Part shown: in pieces, positions 1 to 9,129 of the stretch | How the letters are laid out: each line of letters begins with the position of its first letter | Numbering within the stretch: position 1 is the stretch's first letter | Assembly: GCA_016713325.1 (NCBI GenBank) | Contig: JADJPJ010000006.1 | Span: forward strand, 372,001 to 436,000 | From: Candidatus Flexifilum affinis | GTDB taxonomy: Bacteria; Chloroflexota; Anaerolineae; Aggregatilineales; Phototrophicaceae | DNA: 64,000 bases | Direction: 5' to 3' | The notes under the pieces: model-generated | The model's database searches: none | What the model saw: only the letters and a program-made list of their open reading frames with translations | What the model was told of the DNA's origin: nothing | Position numbers and translations under genes: made by a program

Positions 1-2
1 CC

Positions 3-503
3 GCGACCAGTGATACCGAAACGGTCGTGCAGGGTTTGAAGAAATACGCCGAGGATTTCATCGTCAAGCCTTTCGAACTGCGCGAGTTAGAAGCGCGTAT
101 CCAGGTCGTCCTGGCCCGGATGCCCAGCCTGGATTATGCGAACGAGCCGATCATCCCGGTAGACGATAAGCTGAGCATCGACTTTGCGCACAACCGCATT
201 GTCGTCAACAGCAAGTCCTATACACTGACGCCGACCGAATCGAAGCTGCTCTCGATTCTGCTGCGCAATGCACAGCGCGTCGTAGAAAACCGGCAGCTCA
301 TCGCGCGCGTCTGGCCGTCGGAAGAAGTCTACGAGGATACGCTGCGCGTGCACATGCACCGTCTGCGCCGCAAACTCGAATCAGACTCGCACCACCCGCA
401 CTACATCCGCACCGAGCGCGGCATCGGCTACATGTTCACCGTGCGTCCGCCGGACGGCATCTTCCCGGACGACGACGGCGATCTGGTCGATGACGGCATG
501 TAG
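3..503 (+). CDS. Response regulator, OmpR-type winged helix (5' truncated)
   Basis: The reading frame is open to the window edge, so the start and most of the receiver domain lie outside. What remains begins near the end of the receiver: the conserved Lys-Pro pair sits in EDFIVKPF, followed by the alpha5 region (ELRELEARI). The C-terminal half is a winged-helix DNA-binding domain of the OmpR/PhoB type, with the typical LTPTESKLLSIL, VVENRQLIARVW and VHMHRLRRKLE segments and the wing ending in GIGYMF. The phosphorylated Asp is not in the window. The gene lies 23 bp upstream of a histidine kinase on the same strand, so the two probably form a cotranscribed two-component system. The signal is not readable from the sequence. 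Confidence 0.93.
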   Translation, partial: ATSDTETVVQGLKKYAEDFIVKPFELRELEARIQVVLARMPSLDYANEPIIPVDDKLSIDFAHNRIVVNSKSYTLTPTESKLLSILLRNAQRVVENRQLIARVWPSEEVYEDTLRVHMHRLRRKLESDSHHPHYIRTERGIGYMFTVRPPDGIFPDDDGDLVDDGM

Positions 504-526
504 ATGTGCTGAAATCACACTGAATC

Positions 527-2620
527 ATGGCCACCTTCGACCCTAACACGCTGCTGGCCGCAATCCGTTCAGCGGTGGCACCAACCTCCGCCAAAGTCTT
601 GTGCGTTCTTCTGTGGGAACATGCGACTTCGCACCTGCGGCCGCTGGTACGCGAGAATGGCGTTCCGCTCCAGGAGGCCATGCTGGCGCAGGTCAACCAC
701 TGGATTATCTCGGAGCTGCATGGCCAGTCAGAGCGGCCCCTCACCACCTCGACTCTGACGGCGCCGCTTGATATGTTCGCGGGCCAGGGCGCCGGGACAA
801 TGACGGCGGTACCGTTCGAGATCTCCGACAACTATACCGGGGTCCTTATTCTCGTCGCTCCAGGCCCGATCTCCGATGCCGCCCTGCAAAGTCTGACCGC
901 GCTGAAGCCGATGCTGCAAGCGCTCCTGGGCTATCATTTTGAGGCCAAGTCGTTGAGCGAGCTGCTGGAAAGCACGCAGGATGTGCTGAGGACAGCGCGC
1001 GACCTGGTCGAGAATCCCTCCCCACAGACCATCGTCGAAACGCTTCGACAGAATCTTTTCAAGGGACGGATTTCGAGCTGCGCCATGTTGTTATACGGCG
1101 CAACAGGGGGACCCCATAGCGGTCAGCATGCCTATGTGGAAATCCAGGGCGCATGGTCGCGCCGGCTGGGCAGCGGTGTCGGTGTTGGCGTCCGCCTCTA
1201 CCTGAGCGACTACCCCGAACTCCTCGAACGCCTGGATCTTGAACAGATTGTCTACTATCCAAACGCGCGCGCCATTCGCAAGCAGTTCGATCCGCTGGTC
1301 AACGGCTTTCTCAAGATTGAACGCGCCCGGTCGCTGGCCTTGATCGCCCTGAAGGACAGAACACAGCACCTGGGTATTCTGGCCGTGGCCGCGGACAAGC
1401 CCAATGCTTTTCAGCAGACCGATCTGGAGCAGCTCCGGCTGCTCAGCGAATACATGACCCTGAGCACTTACGCTCAGCTCGTCGCCAAACGCCAGGAGCA
1501 GCAGGAACAGCACCTTGCCGCGATGCTCAACGCCGTTCACGAGGGCGTCGTCATGGTGCTGCCCTTCGGCAAGGGCGGCCACGTCTTCATCACCAACCGC
1601 CATTTCAAGGCGATGTTCGAGGTGGCAGACGAAGGCGCGGAAGGCGTCTCGCTGATCGATCTGCTGGGTAAAATGCGCATCCCCGAAGCCACACGGCAGG
1701 AGTTGCAGACCCTGTGGCTGAGCATTCCGCCACGGGCGCCGACCGTACTTCGCGACGAGTTTCACATGGTCAACCAGGAGGGGCAGCCGGCCGACATCGA
1801 GTGGTACAGCGCGCCGGTCTACCAGGATCAGCGGGTGCTGGGGCGCGTCTATACCTTCCACGACGTCACGCCGGAGCGCACCGCGGCGCGACTGCGGGCC
1901 GCCTTCCTTTCCCGCGTCTCTCACGAGCTGCGAACGCCGCTGACGTCCATACGCGGCTTTGCCGAGTTCATTCTGGAAGCGACGGGTGACAATCTCCCGG
2001 CCCTGGCGCGCGAATATACGGAGATCATCCTGAACAGCGCGCGGCACCTCAATAACATTTTCACCGACATGATCGAAATCGCGCGGGCCGACGCCGGAGA
2101 GCTCAAGCTGAGCAAGTCGGAGGCCCACCTGCCCGATCTCATCATCAATGCGGTCGCCCGCCTGGAGCTGCACTATCGGAATCGAGGCCAGCAGGTGGTC
2201 ATGGAACTGGACGACGATCTGCCGCATCTGATGATCGACGTCGACAAGATCCTACAAGTGCTGACCAATCTGCTCAGTAATGCCATCAAGTATTCGCCGG
2301 AAGGCGGCAAGATCCGCGTTTCGACAAAATACGTCACACAGGCCGACGACATTCCTTACGCCGCGCCGGCGGAGGTGATGCTGCCAGCCCTGCTGGTCAC
2401 CATCCGCGATCAGGGCAAGGGACTCGGGCGTGACGAGGTGGATAAGGTGTTCATGCCCTTCTACCGCACTGAGGATGTCAAGAAGCAGCGAATTGAGGGC
2501 GTTGGCCTGGGACTGGCCGTCACCCGAAGCATCATCGAGATTCATCGCGGCCGCATCTGGGCCGTGCCGCGCGGGTCAGTGCGTGGCGGATGCTTCATGT
2601 TTACGCTGCCAACGCCGTAG
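527..2620 (+). CDS. Sensor histidine kinase with GAF and PAS modules
   Basis: This 697-aa kinase has no obvious transmembrane segment and is probably cytoplasmic. Residues about 1-140 and 155-315 look like GAF-type sensory domains, 325-445 looks PAS-like, and the rest is HisKA plus HATPase_c. The phospho-acceptor is His466 in FLSRVSHELRTPL. The ATP-binding part shows the N box (NLLSNAIKYSPEGG), the D/G1 box (IRDQGKGLG), the F box (FMPFYR) and the G2 box (GVGLGLAV), so catalysis should be intact. It follows the response regulator by 23 bp and is presumably its partner. A strong hairpin just downstream separates it from the convergent aminotransferase. The ligand is unknown. Confidence 0.93.
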   Translation: MATFDPNTLLAAIRSAVAPTSAKVLCVLLWEHATSHLRPLVRENGVPLQEAMLAQVNHWIISELHGQSERPLTTSTLTAPLDMFAGQGAGTMTAVPFEISDNYTGVLILVAPGPISDAALQSLTALKPMLQALLGYHFEAKSLSELLESTQDVLRTARDLVENPSPQTIVETLRQNLFKGRISSCAMLLYGATGGPHSGQHAYVEIQGAWSRRLGSGVGVGVRLYLSDYPELLERLDLEQIVYYPNARAIRKQFDPLVNGFLKIERARSLALIALKDRTQHLGILAVAADKPNAFQQTDLEQLRLLSEYMTLSTYAQLVAKRQEQQEQHLAAMLNAVHEGVVMVLPFGKGGHVFITNRHFKAMFEVADEGAEGVSLIDLLGKMRIPEATRQELQTLWLSIPPRAPTVLRDEFHMVNQEGQPADIEWYSAPVYQDQRVLGRVYTFHDVTPERTAARLRAAFLSRVSHELRTPLTSIRGFAEFILEATGDNLPALAREYTEIILNSARHLNNIFTDMIEIARADAGELKLSKSEAHLPDLIINAVARLELHYRNRGQQVVMELDDDLPHLMIDVDKILQVLTNLLSNAIKYSPEGGKIRVSTKYVTQADDIPYAAPAEVMLPALLVTIRDQGKGLGRDEVDKVFMPFYRTEDVKKQRIEGVGLGLAVTRSIIEIHRGRIWAVPRGSVRGGCFMFTLPTP

Positions 2621-2642
2621 GCACGACGCCGTAGGCCAGACA

Positions 2643-2676
2643 CACGCCGGCCGATACCGCAGTATCGGCCGGCGTG
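2643..2676. terminator. Hairpin between convergent genes
   Basis: A perfect 15-bp inverted repeat (arms 2643-2657 and 2662-2676) with a 4-base loop lies between the stops of the kinase and the aminotransferase. There is no clear T-tract on either side. It is placed as a shared bidirectional terminator. Confidence 0.7.
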
Positions 2677-2695
2677 CGCGTTCGATGTACTCGGC

Positions 2696-3895
2696 TTATG
2701 CCAGCGCGCTGGTCGACGCCGTCAAGGCATCGCAGGCTGATTTAATTCGTCCCAGCCCCTCCAACAAGGTCGCGCGTGTCGTCCCATAGTTGAGGCGCAG
2801 GAAGCCTTTCCCTGGTTCGCCAAAGGCGACACCATCATTCAGTCCGACGCGCCCCTGCTCCAGGAAATAGGTATACGGTGACTGTCCCTGCGGCAGTTCC
2901 ATCGAGCGGCAGTCCAACCAGAGCAGGTACGTTCCCTCCGGCCGTGTCGCCGAGATGCACGGCAGTTCCGTGTCGATGAAATGAAGCGCGGCATCCCGGT
3001 TAACTTCCAGATACTGCATGACGTTGTCAAGCCACTCCTGGCCGTCGCAATAAGCAGCCATCGCCGCGGTGTAGCCAAACGCGCTGACAAATGCTCCCAG
3101 ACCGTGCTGAAGGTCGCGCAGCGGCTTCAACAGGTCGTGATTCTGGATAACCGCGAATCCAAATCCCATTCCTGGCAGATTGAACGTTTTGCTCGGCGCC
3201 ATCAGGGTGATTGTGCGACTGGCCACTTCCGGCCCCAGCGATGCGATAGAAATGTGCTGCTCACCGGGATAGATCAGATCGCAGTGGATTTCATCCGACG
3301 CGATGATCAGGTCATGGCGCAGACAGAACTCGGCCAGCTTCTCCAATTCGGCGCGCGTGTAGGTGCGACCAACTGGATTGTGGGGGTTACAGAGCATGAA
3401 GACCTTCGTCTGTGGCGTGACGGCGTTCTCCAGCGCATCAAAGTCGATCTCGTAGCGCAGCCATCGTCCATCCGTGGTCAGGGCGAGCGGCGCGGTTTGC
3501 AGCGTGCGGCTCTGCTGGCGCGGGGCGCCCAGGAACGGCGGATAGATCGGAGTCAGGGTCAGCACGGCCTGGTCGGGGGTGGCACACGTCTGGCAGACGA
3601 AGTTCAGCGCCATCACCAGACCGGGCAGGAAGACGAGCTCTTCCGACTTGACGGTCATGTGATGCCGCGCCTGCAAGCGATCCACCAGCACCTCGCGCAG
3701 CGCCGGCGCGTCGAAGTGGTAGCCGAAGATGCCGTGATCGACACGGTCATGGAGCGCCTCAATCACCGCATCCGGCGCGCGAAAATCCATATCAGCGACC
3801 CACATCGGCAGCACGTCGTGGTCGAACCAGTTCCATTTGACGCATCCGCTCGCGCGTCGTTCCACATAGGTATCGAAGTCGTAGGTCATCATCAT
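2696..3895 (-). CDS. PLP-dependent aminotransferase, MalY/PatB (C-S lyase) type
   Basis: This 399-aa fold-type I PLP enzyme has the family hallmarks of MalY/PatB cystathionine beta-lyase-like proteins. These are an N-terminal LPMWVADMDF, the CNPHNPVGR substrate-carboxylate motif, the ASDEIHCDL cofactor Asp, and the Schiff-base lysine Lys236 in APSKTFNLPGMGF. Such enzymes cleave C-S bonds in cystathionine or cysteine-like substrates or transaminate amino acids, and the exact substrate cannot be told from sequence. Three Met codons open the ORF, so the start is uncertain by two residues. It begins 9 bp after recN and is probably the last gene of a nadK-recN-aminotransferase run. Confidence 0.9.
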   Translation of the reverse strand: MMMTYDFDTYVERRASGCVKWNWFDHDVLPMWVADMDFRAPDAVIEALHDRVDHGIFGYHFDAPALREVLVDRLQARHHMTVKSEELVFLPGLVMALNFVCQTCATPDQAVLTLTPIYPPFLGAPRQQSRTLQTAPLALTTDGRWLRYEIDFDALENAVTPQTKVFMLCNPHNPVGRTYTRAELEKLAEFCLRHDLIIASDEIHCDLIYPGEQHISIASLGPEVASRTITLMAPSKTFNLPGMGFGFAVIQNHDLLKPLRDLQHGLGAFVSAFGYTAAMAAYCDGQEWLDNVMQYLEVNRDAALHFIDTELPCISATRPEGTYLLWLDCRSMELPQGQSPYTYFLEQGRVGLNDGVAFGEPGKGFLRLNYGTTRATLLEGLGRIKSACDALTASTSALA

Positions 3896-3904
3896 CCCTG
3901 AAGA

Positions 3905-5686
3905 CTAGAGTAATTTGGCCGGGGTCGGCGGTTCTTCCTGTTTGTGCCGCACCTTGTGGTCGCGGGCTTCCAACAGCAGTTCGCGTGCGGAGAGCAGGCC
4001 GGGCTCGTTGAAGGTTCCCAGCATCGCCGCCAACTCCTCGACGCGCTGAAACTCGTCAACAAGCGCGGCGACCTGCGTGTGCGTCCGGCCGCCGTCGATC
4101 TGCTTGAAGACACGGAAATGCCGGTCGGCAAAGCCGGCAAGCTGGGCCATGTGCGTGACCACCAGCACCTGGTGTTCGCCGGTCAGCTCCCAGAGTTTTC
4201 GGCCCACCACCGTGCCGACGCGCCCGCCGATGCCCTGATCGATTTCGTCGAAGATCAGCGTGGGGGTTTGATCAGCCGCGGTCAGCACTCGCTTCAGCGC
4301 CAGCATGATGCGCGCGGCCTCACCGCCAGACGCCACCTTCACCAGTGGCCGCAGCGGTTCACCGGGATTCGCCGACATCACGAACTCGACCAGATCGATG
4401 CCCGTCGTCGTGAACGCCAGCCGGCGATCCCCGACAAAGCAACCACTGGGATCATTGTTCTGCACAATCATGACCTCGAACTGCGCTTTTTCCATGCGCA
4501 GATCGGCCAGTTCGCTGATCACGCCGTCGCTCAGGCGGCGAGCCGCAGCACTGCGGGCGCGGCTGATGCGCTCGGCGAGTTCGCCCACATGTTTGAGCAG
4601 CGACTCTTCCTGCAAGCGCAGCATTTCCAGGCGTTCGGCGCTGTGCTCGATGCCTTCCAGCTCGATACGCGCGCGCTCGGCATAGGCGAAAATCCCGTCA
4701 ATGGAACTCGCGTTGAAGCGCCGCTTCAGCGTGGAGATCATTTCAAGCCGCTCTTCGACTTCGTCGAGGCGCAGCGGATTGTGTTCGATATTGTCGACGT
4801 AGCGCCGCATCGAAAGTGCCAGTTCTTCCACCTGGGCCACGCATGTTTCGGCCAGGTCATATTCCTCGTCCATCGACGGATCGATCGCCTTGAGCTTGCT
4901 CAGCAGTGCGGCCACCTGGACAAGCTGATCGACGGCCGACTTCTGACCGCCCGGAACATCATCGCCGTAAAGCAGGATGATGGCCTCGGACGTGTAGCGA
5001 GCGAGCTGTTCGCTGTTGGCCAGCCGCTGACGTTCACCCTTCAGCGTTTCTTCCTCATCCGACTGCAGCTCGGCGGCCTCGATCTCTTCGAGTTCATCGC
5101 GCAAGCGCGCCGCACGCCGGTCAGCCTGTGCCTCGGTTTCAAGGAGTAACCCAATATCCTTGCGCGTCTCCGCCAGCCGGCCCACAACCGTGGTCAGCGC
5201 CTCGCGCGCGTCCATCAGGCCAGCATAGCGGTCCAGCAGATCGAGATGCGCGGCCGGTTTCAACAGTGAAAGGTGCGCACTCTGCCCATGGACGTCGACC
5301 AGGTGCTCGCCAATCTCGCTCAGCACATCGATGCTGATCGTTACGCCCCCCACGCGCGCCGAAGACCGCCCATTGGCGCGGATCTCGCGCATCACCGTGA
5401 CGGTGTGATCGTCATGACTCTCCAGCAGGTTCTCGCGCTCAAGGATGGGCAGGACCGCCAGTCGCGTATTTCTCGTCAAACGAAATACGCCCTCGATGAC
5501 GGCGCGCTCCTCGCCCGCTCTGACCATCGAAGAATCGGTTTTTCCACCCAGCAGCAGCTCGACGGCATCGATGATGATCGATTTGCCCGCGCCGGTTTCG
5601 CCGGTGATGACGTTCAATCCTTCGCCAAAGGTCAGCTCGAGCTGATCGATGATTGCAAAGTTCCGAACGCGAATTTCCTCTAGCAT
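3905..5686 (-). CDS. recN: DNA repair protein RecN
   Basis: RecN is an SMC-like ATPase that gathers DNA ends during double-strand-break repair. The 593-aa length is normal. The N-terminus carries Walker A (GETGAGKS, Lys35) after LEEIRVRNFAIID. The middle is charged coiled-coil, broken around residues 230-330 as usual. The C-terminus holds the signature region (VASGGEAARIMLALK) and Walker B/D-loop (TLIFDEIDQGIGG) followed by VLVVTHMAQLA. The gene follows nadK, an order also common elsewhere (nadK-recN in E. coli). A TATAAT hexamer overlaps the nadK stop (around 5827) but has no convincing -35, so a separate recN promoter is only possible. Confidence 0.97.
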   Translation of the reverse strand: MLEEIRVRNFAIIDQLELTFGEGLNVITGETGAGKSIIIDAVELLLGGKTDSSMVRAGEERAVIEGVFRLTRNTRLAVLPILERENLLESHDDHTVTVMREIRANGRSSARVGGVTISIDVLSEIGEHLVDVHGQSAHLSLLKPAAHLDLLDRYAGLMDAREALTTVVGRLAETRKDIGLLLETEAQADRRAARLRDELEEIEAAELQSDEEETLKGERQRLANSEQLARYTSEAIILLYGDDVPGGQKSAVDQLVQVAALLSKLKAIDPSMDEEYDLAETCVAQVEELALSMRRYVDNIEHNPLRLDEVEERLEMISTLKRRFNASSIDGIFAYAERARIELEGIEHSAERLEMLRLQEESLLKHVGELAERISRARSAAARRLSDGVISELADLRMEKAQFEVMIVQNNDPSGCFVGDRRLAFTTTGIDLVEFVMSANPGEPLRPLVKVASGGEAARIMLALKRVLTAADQTPTLIFDEIDQGIGGRVGTVVGRKLWELTGEHQVLVVTHMAQLAGFADRHFRVFKQIDGGRTHTQVAALVDEFQRVEELAAMLGTFNEPGLLSARELLLEARDHKVRHKQEEPPTPAKLL

Positions 5687-5826
5687 TGCATCCTCAATCC
5701 CAGTAGAGGAGGACCTTTCAGTAGTCGCCCGTAAAAGGGTATTGGCGCCAGACCATCCCTCGGGCAGTCACTCGTCATTTGCGCAAGGTCGTTCCTCAGT
5801 TACAGCCTCAAATGAATCCATCCCTA

Positions 5827-6765
5827 TTATAGTTTGAGTTGAACTGGCGTTCCCGCGCTCGCGGTGGGCTTCCGCGGCTCCATCCGGTCCAGCAGCGAAC
5901 GGTAGAAATAGTTTTTCTCGCGCAACCGGGCAAACCGGCTCACCACATCGCTGGCCAGCAGGGTTACATGGTCGCCGGGCAGCAGTCCCACGCCCGCTGT
6001 GCCATCCGCGGACATAATCGTCTCCGCCTGCGATTCCGCCGATACCACGATATCGACACGAGCTCCTTCAGACAACACGATCGGTCGGTCCAGACTCAGG
6101 TGTGGAGCGACCGGGACCAGCAGGATGGTGCGCAGCTCCGGGGGCAGAATCGGCCCACCGCTGGCCAGGGCGTAGGCCGTCGAGCCGGTGGCAGTGGCGA
6201 TGATCAGAGCGTCGGCGTTGTACGACGTCGTCCAGTGGCCGTCGATATAAGCGTCCAGGCGGATCATCCGCGGCATCGTCCCACGGCTGATGACTACATC
6301 GTTCAGCGCTTCGGACTCGGCGACCACCTGCTCGCCACGAGTGACACGCGCCTTCAGCATCATGCGCGACTCGATCCAGTAATCCCCATTCACCACCTGG
6401 TCGAGGTGGCTGTCCCACTCCTCCGGACTGTTGATCTCCGTCAAAAAGCCCAGGTAGCCCATATTGACCCCGAGGATGGGCACGCCATAACCAGCGCAGA
6501 CATGGGCGGCGCGCAGCATCGCGCCATCGCCGCCGATCGCAATCACAATCTGCGCCTCGGGGATCAGCGCACGGGCATCGGCGGGCGTCCAGGTCTCCAA
6601 AGCCCATGCCTCGCAGCCGCGCTCGCGAAGAGACTCAGCGATGCGTACGGCAACCGGTGCGCTCTGAGGTCGACCGGGATGAGCGAGCACCCCAAACTGC
6701 TTACGGGCCAATTCCGTGTTTTCCTTCGTTAGTTGTGCGTTCCGGACCTCGGCGGTGAAGCGCAC
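5827..6765 (-). CDS. nadK: NAD kinase
   Basis: The product phosphorylates NAD to NADP using ATP or polyphosphate. The conserved GGDG motif is at residues 78-81 (IAIGGDGAMLRAA), followed by NMGYLGFLTEI and the ATATGSTAYALASGGPI nucleotide-binding segment. The Pro-Leu-rich stretch after this (LLVPVAPHLSLDRPIV) fits the family. The 312-aa ORF uses a GTG start. About 20 residues precede the first beta strand, so the true start could be slightly later, although no better ATG is present. It heads the nadK-recN-aminotransferase run and is divergent from pstS. Confidence 0.95.
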   Translation of the reverse strand: MRFTAEVRNAQLTKENTELARKQFGVLAHPGRPQSAPVAVRIAESLRERGCEAWALETWTPADARALIPEAQIVIAIGGDGAMLRAAHVCAGYGVPILGVNMGYLGFLTEINSPEEWDSHLDQVVNGDYWIESRMMLKARVTRGEQVVAESEALNDVVISRGTMPRMIRLDAYIDGHWTTSYNADALIIATATGSTAYALASGGPILPPELRTILLVPVAPHLSLDRPIVLSEGARVDIVVSAESQAETIMSADGTAGVGLLPGDHVTLLASDVVSRFARLREKNYFYRSLLDRMEPRKPTASAGTPVQLKL

Positions 6766-6882
6766 CTACAAGTCTAACGCCGCCCTGCGCAGCACGCCAG
6801 ATACACGGCTCATCATAGCACATTTGTTTCATGAGTTTGAGTCGAAAGCAGGACAGTTCAGCACCGGATCAGATCACAGTTA

Positions 6883-6933
6883 CTTAAACCATGATCGTGC
6901 AATTCTTAACAATAAACCCCGGTTTCATTAAAG
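6883..6933 (+). promoter_or_regulatory. Periodic TTAA repeats upstream of pstS (Pho-box-like)
   Basis: In the 254-bp gap between divergent nadK and pstS, three related hexamers (CTTAAA, CTTAAC, ATTAAA) have TTAA cores at 6884, 6906 and 6928, exactly 22 bp (two helical turns) apart. A -10-like TAGCAT follows at 6943. TTAACA-type direct repeats with 11-bp phasing are the known PhoP/PhoB binding pattern in several phyla, and the downstream genes are pstSCAB. That the repeats bind a phosphate regulator is inference. Confidence 0.5.
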
Positions 6934-7019
6934 GCTTAAGGCTAGCATCCTGCCATGGGATGGTGAAGATGTCATCCTCAGAGATTCTGTAGAACTCAAG
7001 CTTCAGGAGACCCACAAAC

Positions 7020-8015
7020 ATGCTCAAGCGTCTTTTCTGGATCGTTGCCGCTATCGTTCTGGTCCTCCCGTTTGCCGCTATGGCACAGGATGCCGAGGTC
7101 GAGCTTCCGGAAGTCGATCCTCTCAGCGTCTCCGGTGATATCGTCATCGCGGGCAGCTCCACGGTTTATCCCCTGACCGAGGCGGTTGCTGAGCAGTTTA
7201 TCGCCGACGGCTTCTCTGGTGAGGTCACCATCGACAGCATCGGTTCGGGCGCAGGCTTCGAACGCTTCTGCGTTGCCGGCGAAACCGACGTTGCCAATGC
7301 CAGCCGCGCTATTCGCGACAGTGAGATCGAGAGCTGCGCGGCCCTGACCCCGGCCCGTACCCCGATTGAAATCCGCGTCGGCACCGACGCCCTCGCCGTC
7401 GTCGTCAGCGCCGAAAACGACTTCGTGGAGAGCCTGACCATCGAGCAACTCGCCAAGATCTACAGCGGCGAATTCGCCACCTGGGCCGACGTCGATGCGT
7501 CCTACCCCGCCGAGGCCATCCAGCTCTTCAGCCCGGGCACCGACAGCGGCACCTTCGACTACTTCGTCGAGGCCGTCATCGCCCCAGGCCTGGAGCTCGA
7601 AGGCGAAGACGCGTCCAACGCCATCATCAATGCCCCTGGCATTCAGTTCTCTGAAGACGACAATGTCCTGGTTCAGGGTGTCGAGGGCAGCCCCTACGCC
7701 ATCGCCTACTTTGGCTTCGCCTACTTCACCGAAGAAGCGGACGCCCTGAAGGCTCTGGCCATCGGCGAGACCGCCGAAGAAACTGTTGCGCCGAATGCCG
7801 AGAGCGCTGAAGACGGCAGCTATCCGCTGGCCCGCCCGCTCTTCATCTACACCGACGCCGGCATCATGGCCGAGAAGCCGCAGGTTGGCGCGTTCGTGGT
7901 CTACTACCTGACCGTCGTGAACGACCTGATCGACGAGGTCGGCTACTTCCCGGCGAGCGTCGAAGCGCTCAATGCTGCGAAGGCCGCCGTTGTCGAAGCT
8001 ATGGGTGACATGTAA
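7020..8015 (+). CDS. pstS: Phosphate ABC transporter substrate-binding protein PstS
   Basis: This is the extracytoplasmic phosphate receptor of the Pst high-affinity uptake system. The 331-aa protein starts with a clear signal peptide (LFWIVAAIVLVLPFAAMAQ), with no lipobox Cys visible. The phosphate-binding signature follows: IAGSSTVYPLTEAVAEQF, then a Gly/Ser-rich GSGAGFERFCVAGETDVANAS segment read in two parts, and later LFSPGTDSGTFDYF. AGGAG lies upstream of the ATG. It is the first gene of pstSCAB. A hairpin after the stop probably limits read-through so that the binding protein is made in excess over the permease. Confidence 0.95.
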   Translation: MLKRLFWIVAAIVLVLPFAAMAQDAEVELPEVDPLSVSGDIVIAGSSTVYPLTEAVAEQFIADGFSGEVTIDSIGSGAGFERFCVAGETDVANASRAIRDSEIESCAALTPARTPIEIRVGTDALAVVVSAENDFVESLTIEQLAKIYSGEFATWADVDASYPAEAIQLFSPGTDSGTFDYFVEAVIAPGLELEGEDASNAIINAPGIQFSEDDNVLVQGVEGSPYAIAYFGFAYFTEEADALKALAIGETAEETVAPNAESAEDGSYPLARPLFIYTDAGIMAEKPQVGAFVVYYLTVVNDLIDEVGYFPASVEALNAAKAAVVEAMGDM

Positions 8016-8034
8016 TCATCTGACCCGCATAGTC

Positions 8035-8069
8035 AAAGAGGGGACGGGCCATGTGCCTGCCCCCTCTTT
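8035..8069 (+). terminator. Hairpin in the pstS-pstC gap (attenuator-like)
   Basis: AAAGAGGGG (8035-8043) pairs with CCCCTCTTT (8061-8069), extended inward by 8045-8049 with 8055-8059. It lies directly after the pstS stop and before pstC. There is no long T-tract, which fits partial termination or protection of the pstS mRNA 3' end. Confidence 0.65.
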
Positions 8070-8152
8070 CGCTTGAGAAAATCATTCTTGGATATGACCC
8101 GTACTTGTTGCGCGATATCGCCAGGGTCATGCCATGCAGTTCAGGAGGAACG

Positions 8153-9129
8153 ATGCAGTCTCAATTGGAAGCCGGGCGCGAAGTGAGTGTCGTCATTACA
8201 CCAATCGCCGCACGACGAGCACAGGCCACTATTTTCAAGCGCCCTCGCCCCGCTGAGGATGTTATTCGCGCTTACCTGCTCCTGTGCGGTCTCCTTTCTA
8301 TCTTCACGACCATCGGTATCCTCTTCGTTCTGGGTGAAGAATCCCTACGCTTTTTCACCAGCGGCGTGACCGATATCATCGAGTTCTTCACCAGTACCAA
8401 GTGGCAGCCACAGGCGGGCGAATTCGGCATTCTCCCACTGTTGGAATCCACCTGATGACCAGCTTTATGGCGATGCTGGTCGCCATTCCGCTCGGCCTCG
8501 GCGCGGCGATTTACCTGGCCGAATACGCCAAACCGAACATACGCAACGCGTTCAAACCCATTCTTGAAATCCTCGCAGGTATCCCGACTGTCGTTTACGG
8601 GTACTTCGCGCTTACCTTCATGACCCCCATGCTGCGCGGGATCTTCGGACAGGATACGGTGCAGATCTACAACACCGCATCCGCCGGTCTGGTCATGGGC
8701 ATCATGATCCTGCCCACCATCGCGTCCATGGCCGAGGATGCACTGAGCGCTGTGCCGCGCTCCCTCCGCGAAGCCTCCTACGGCCTGGGAGCCACCAAGT
8801 TCGAAACCATCGTCAAGGTGGTACTGCCGGCGGCGCTGTCGGGTATTCTCGCAGCATTCATCATCGGCATCTCCCGCGCCGTCGGTGAAACGATGATCGT
8901 CGCCCTGGCGGCCGGCGCCGGTTCCAACTGGTCCTTTCCGCCGAACTTCTTCGTGGCCGCGGAAACCATGACCGGCCACATCGCCCGTATCAGCGGCGGC
9001 GACCTCAGCTACGACTCCGTTGACTACAACAGCCTGTTTGCCATCGGCCTGACTCTGTTCGTCATCACTCTCGGCCTGAACATGCTCAGCCAATGGGTGA
9101 GCCGGCGCTTCCGTGAGGTGTATCAATGA
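8153..9129 (+). pseudogene. pstC: Phosphate permease subunit PstC, interrupted by a one-base frameshift
   Basis: Two overlapping frames together encode one PstC. The first starts at the ATG at 8153 (AGGAGG six bases upstream) and ends at the TGA at 8453-8455. The second carries the rest to 9129. Joining them needs one extra base near 8450, which restores [15 protein letters not shown] and a 325-aa protein, the usual length. Recognisable parts are the N-terminal TM (AYLLLCGLLSIFTTIGIL), [16 protein letters not shown], the permease EAA loop ([17 protein letters not shown]) and the C-terminal TM. Pst uptake needs PstC, and the flanking genes are intact, so an assembly indel or very recent lesion is likelier than old decay. 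The 3' end overlaps pstA by 4 bp. Confidence 0.85.

Noticed and set aside
1091..2227. 378-codon minus-strand frame
   Set aside because: Antisense of the histidine kinase; low-complexity composition.
5827..5833. TATAAT overlapping the nadK stop as a recN promoter
   Set aside because: It matches by virtue of the stop codon context, and no -35 is visible at 16-18 bp.
8445..8460. Programmed -1 frameshift in pstC
   Set aside because: A -1 shift would give the right protein, but there is no XXXYYYZ slippery site and no need for two products, so base loss is simpler.
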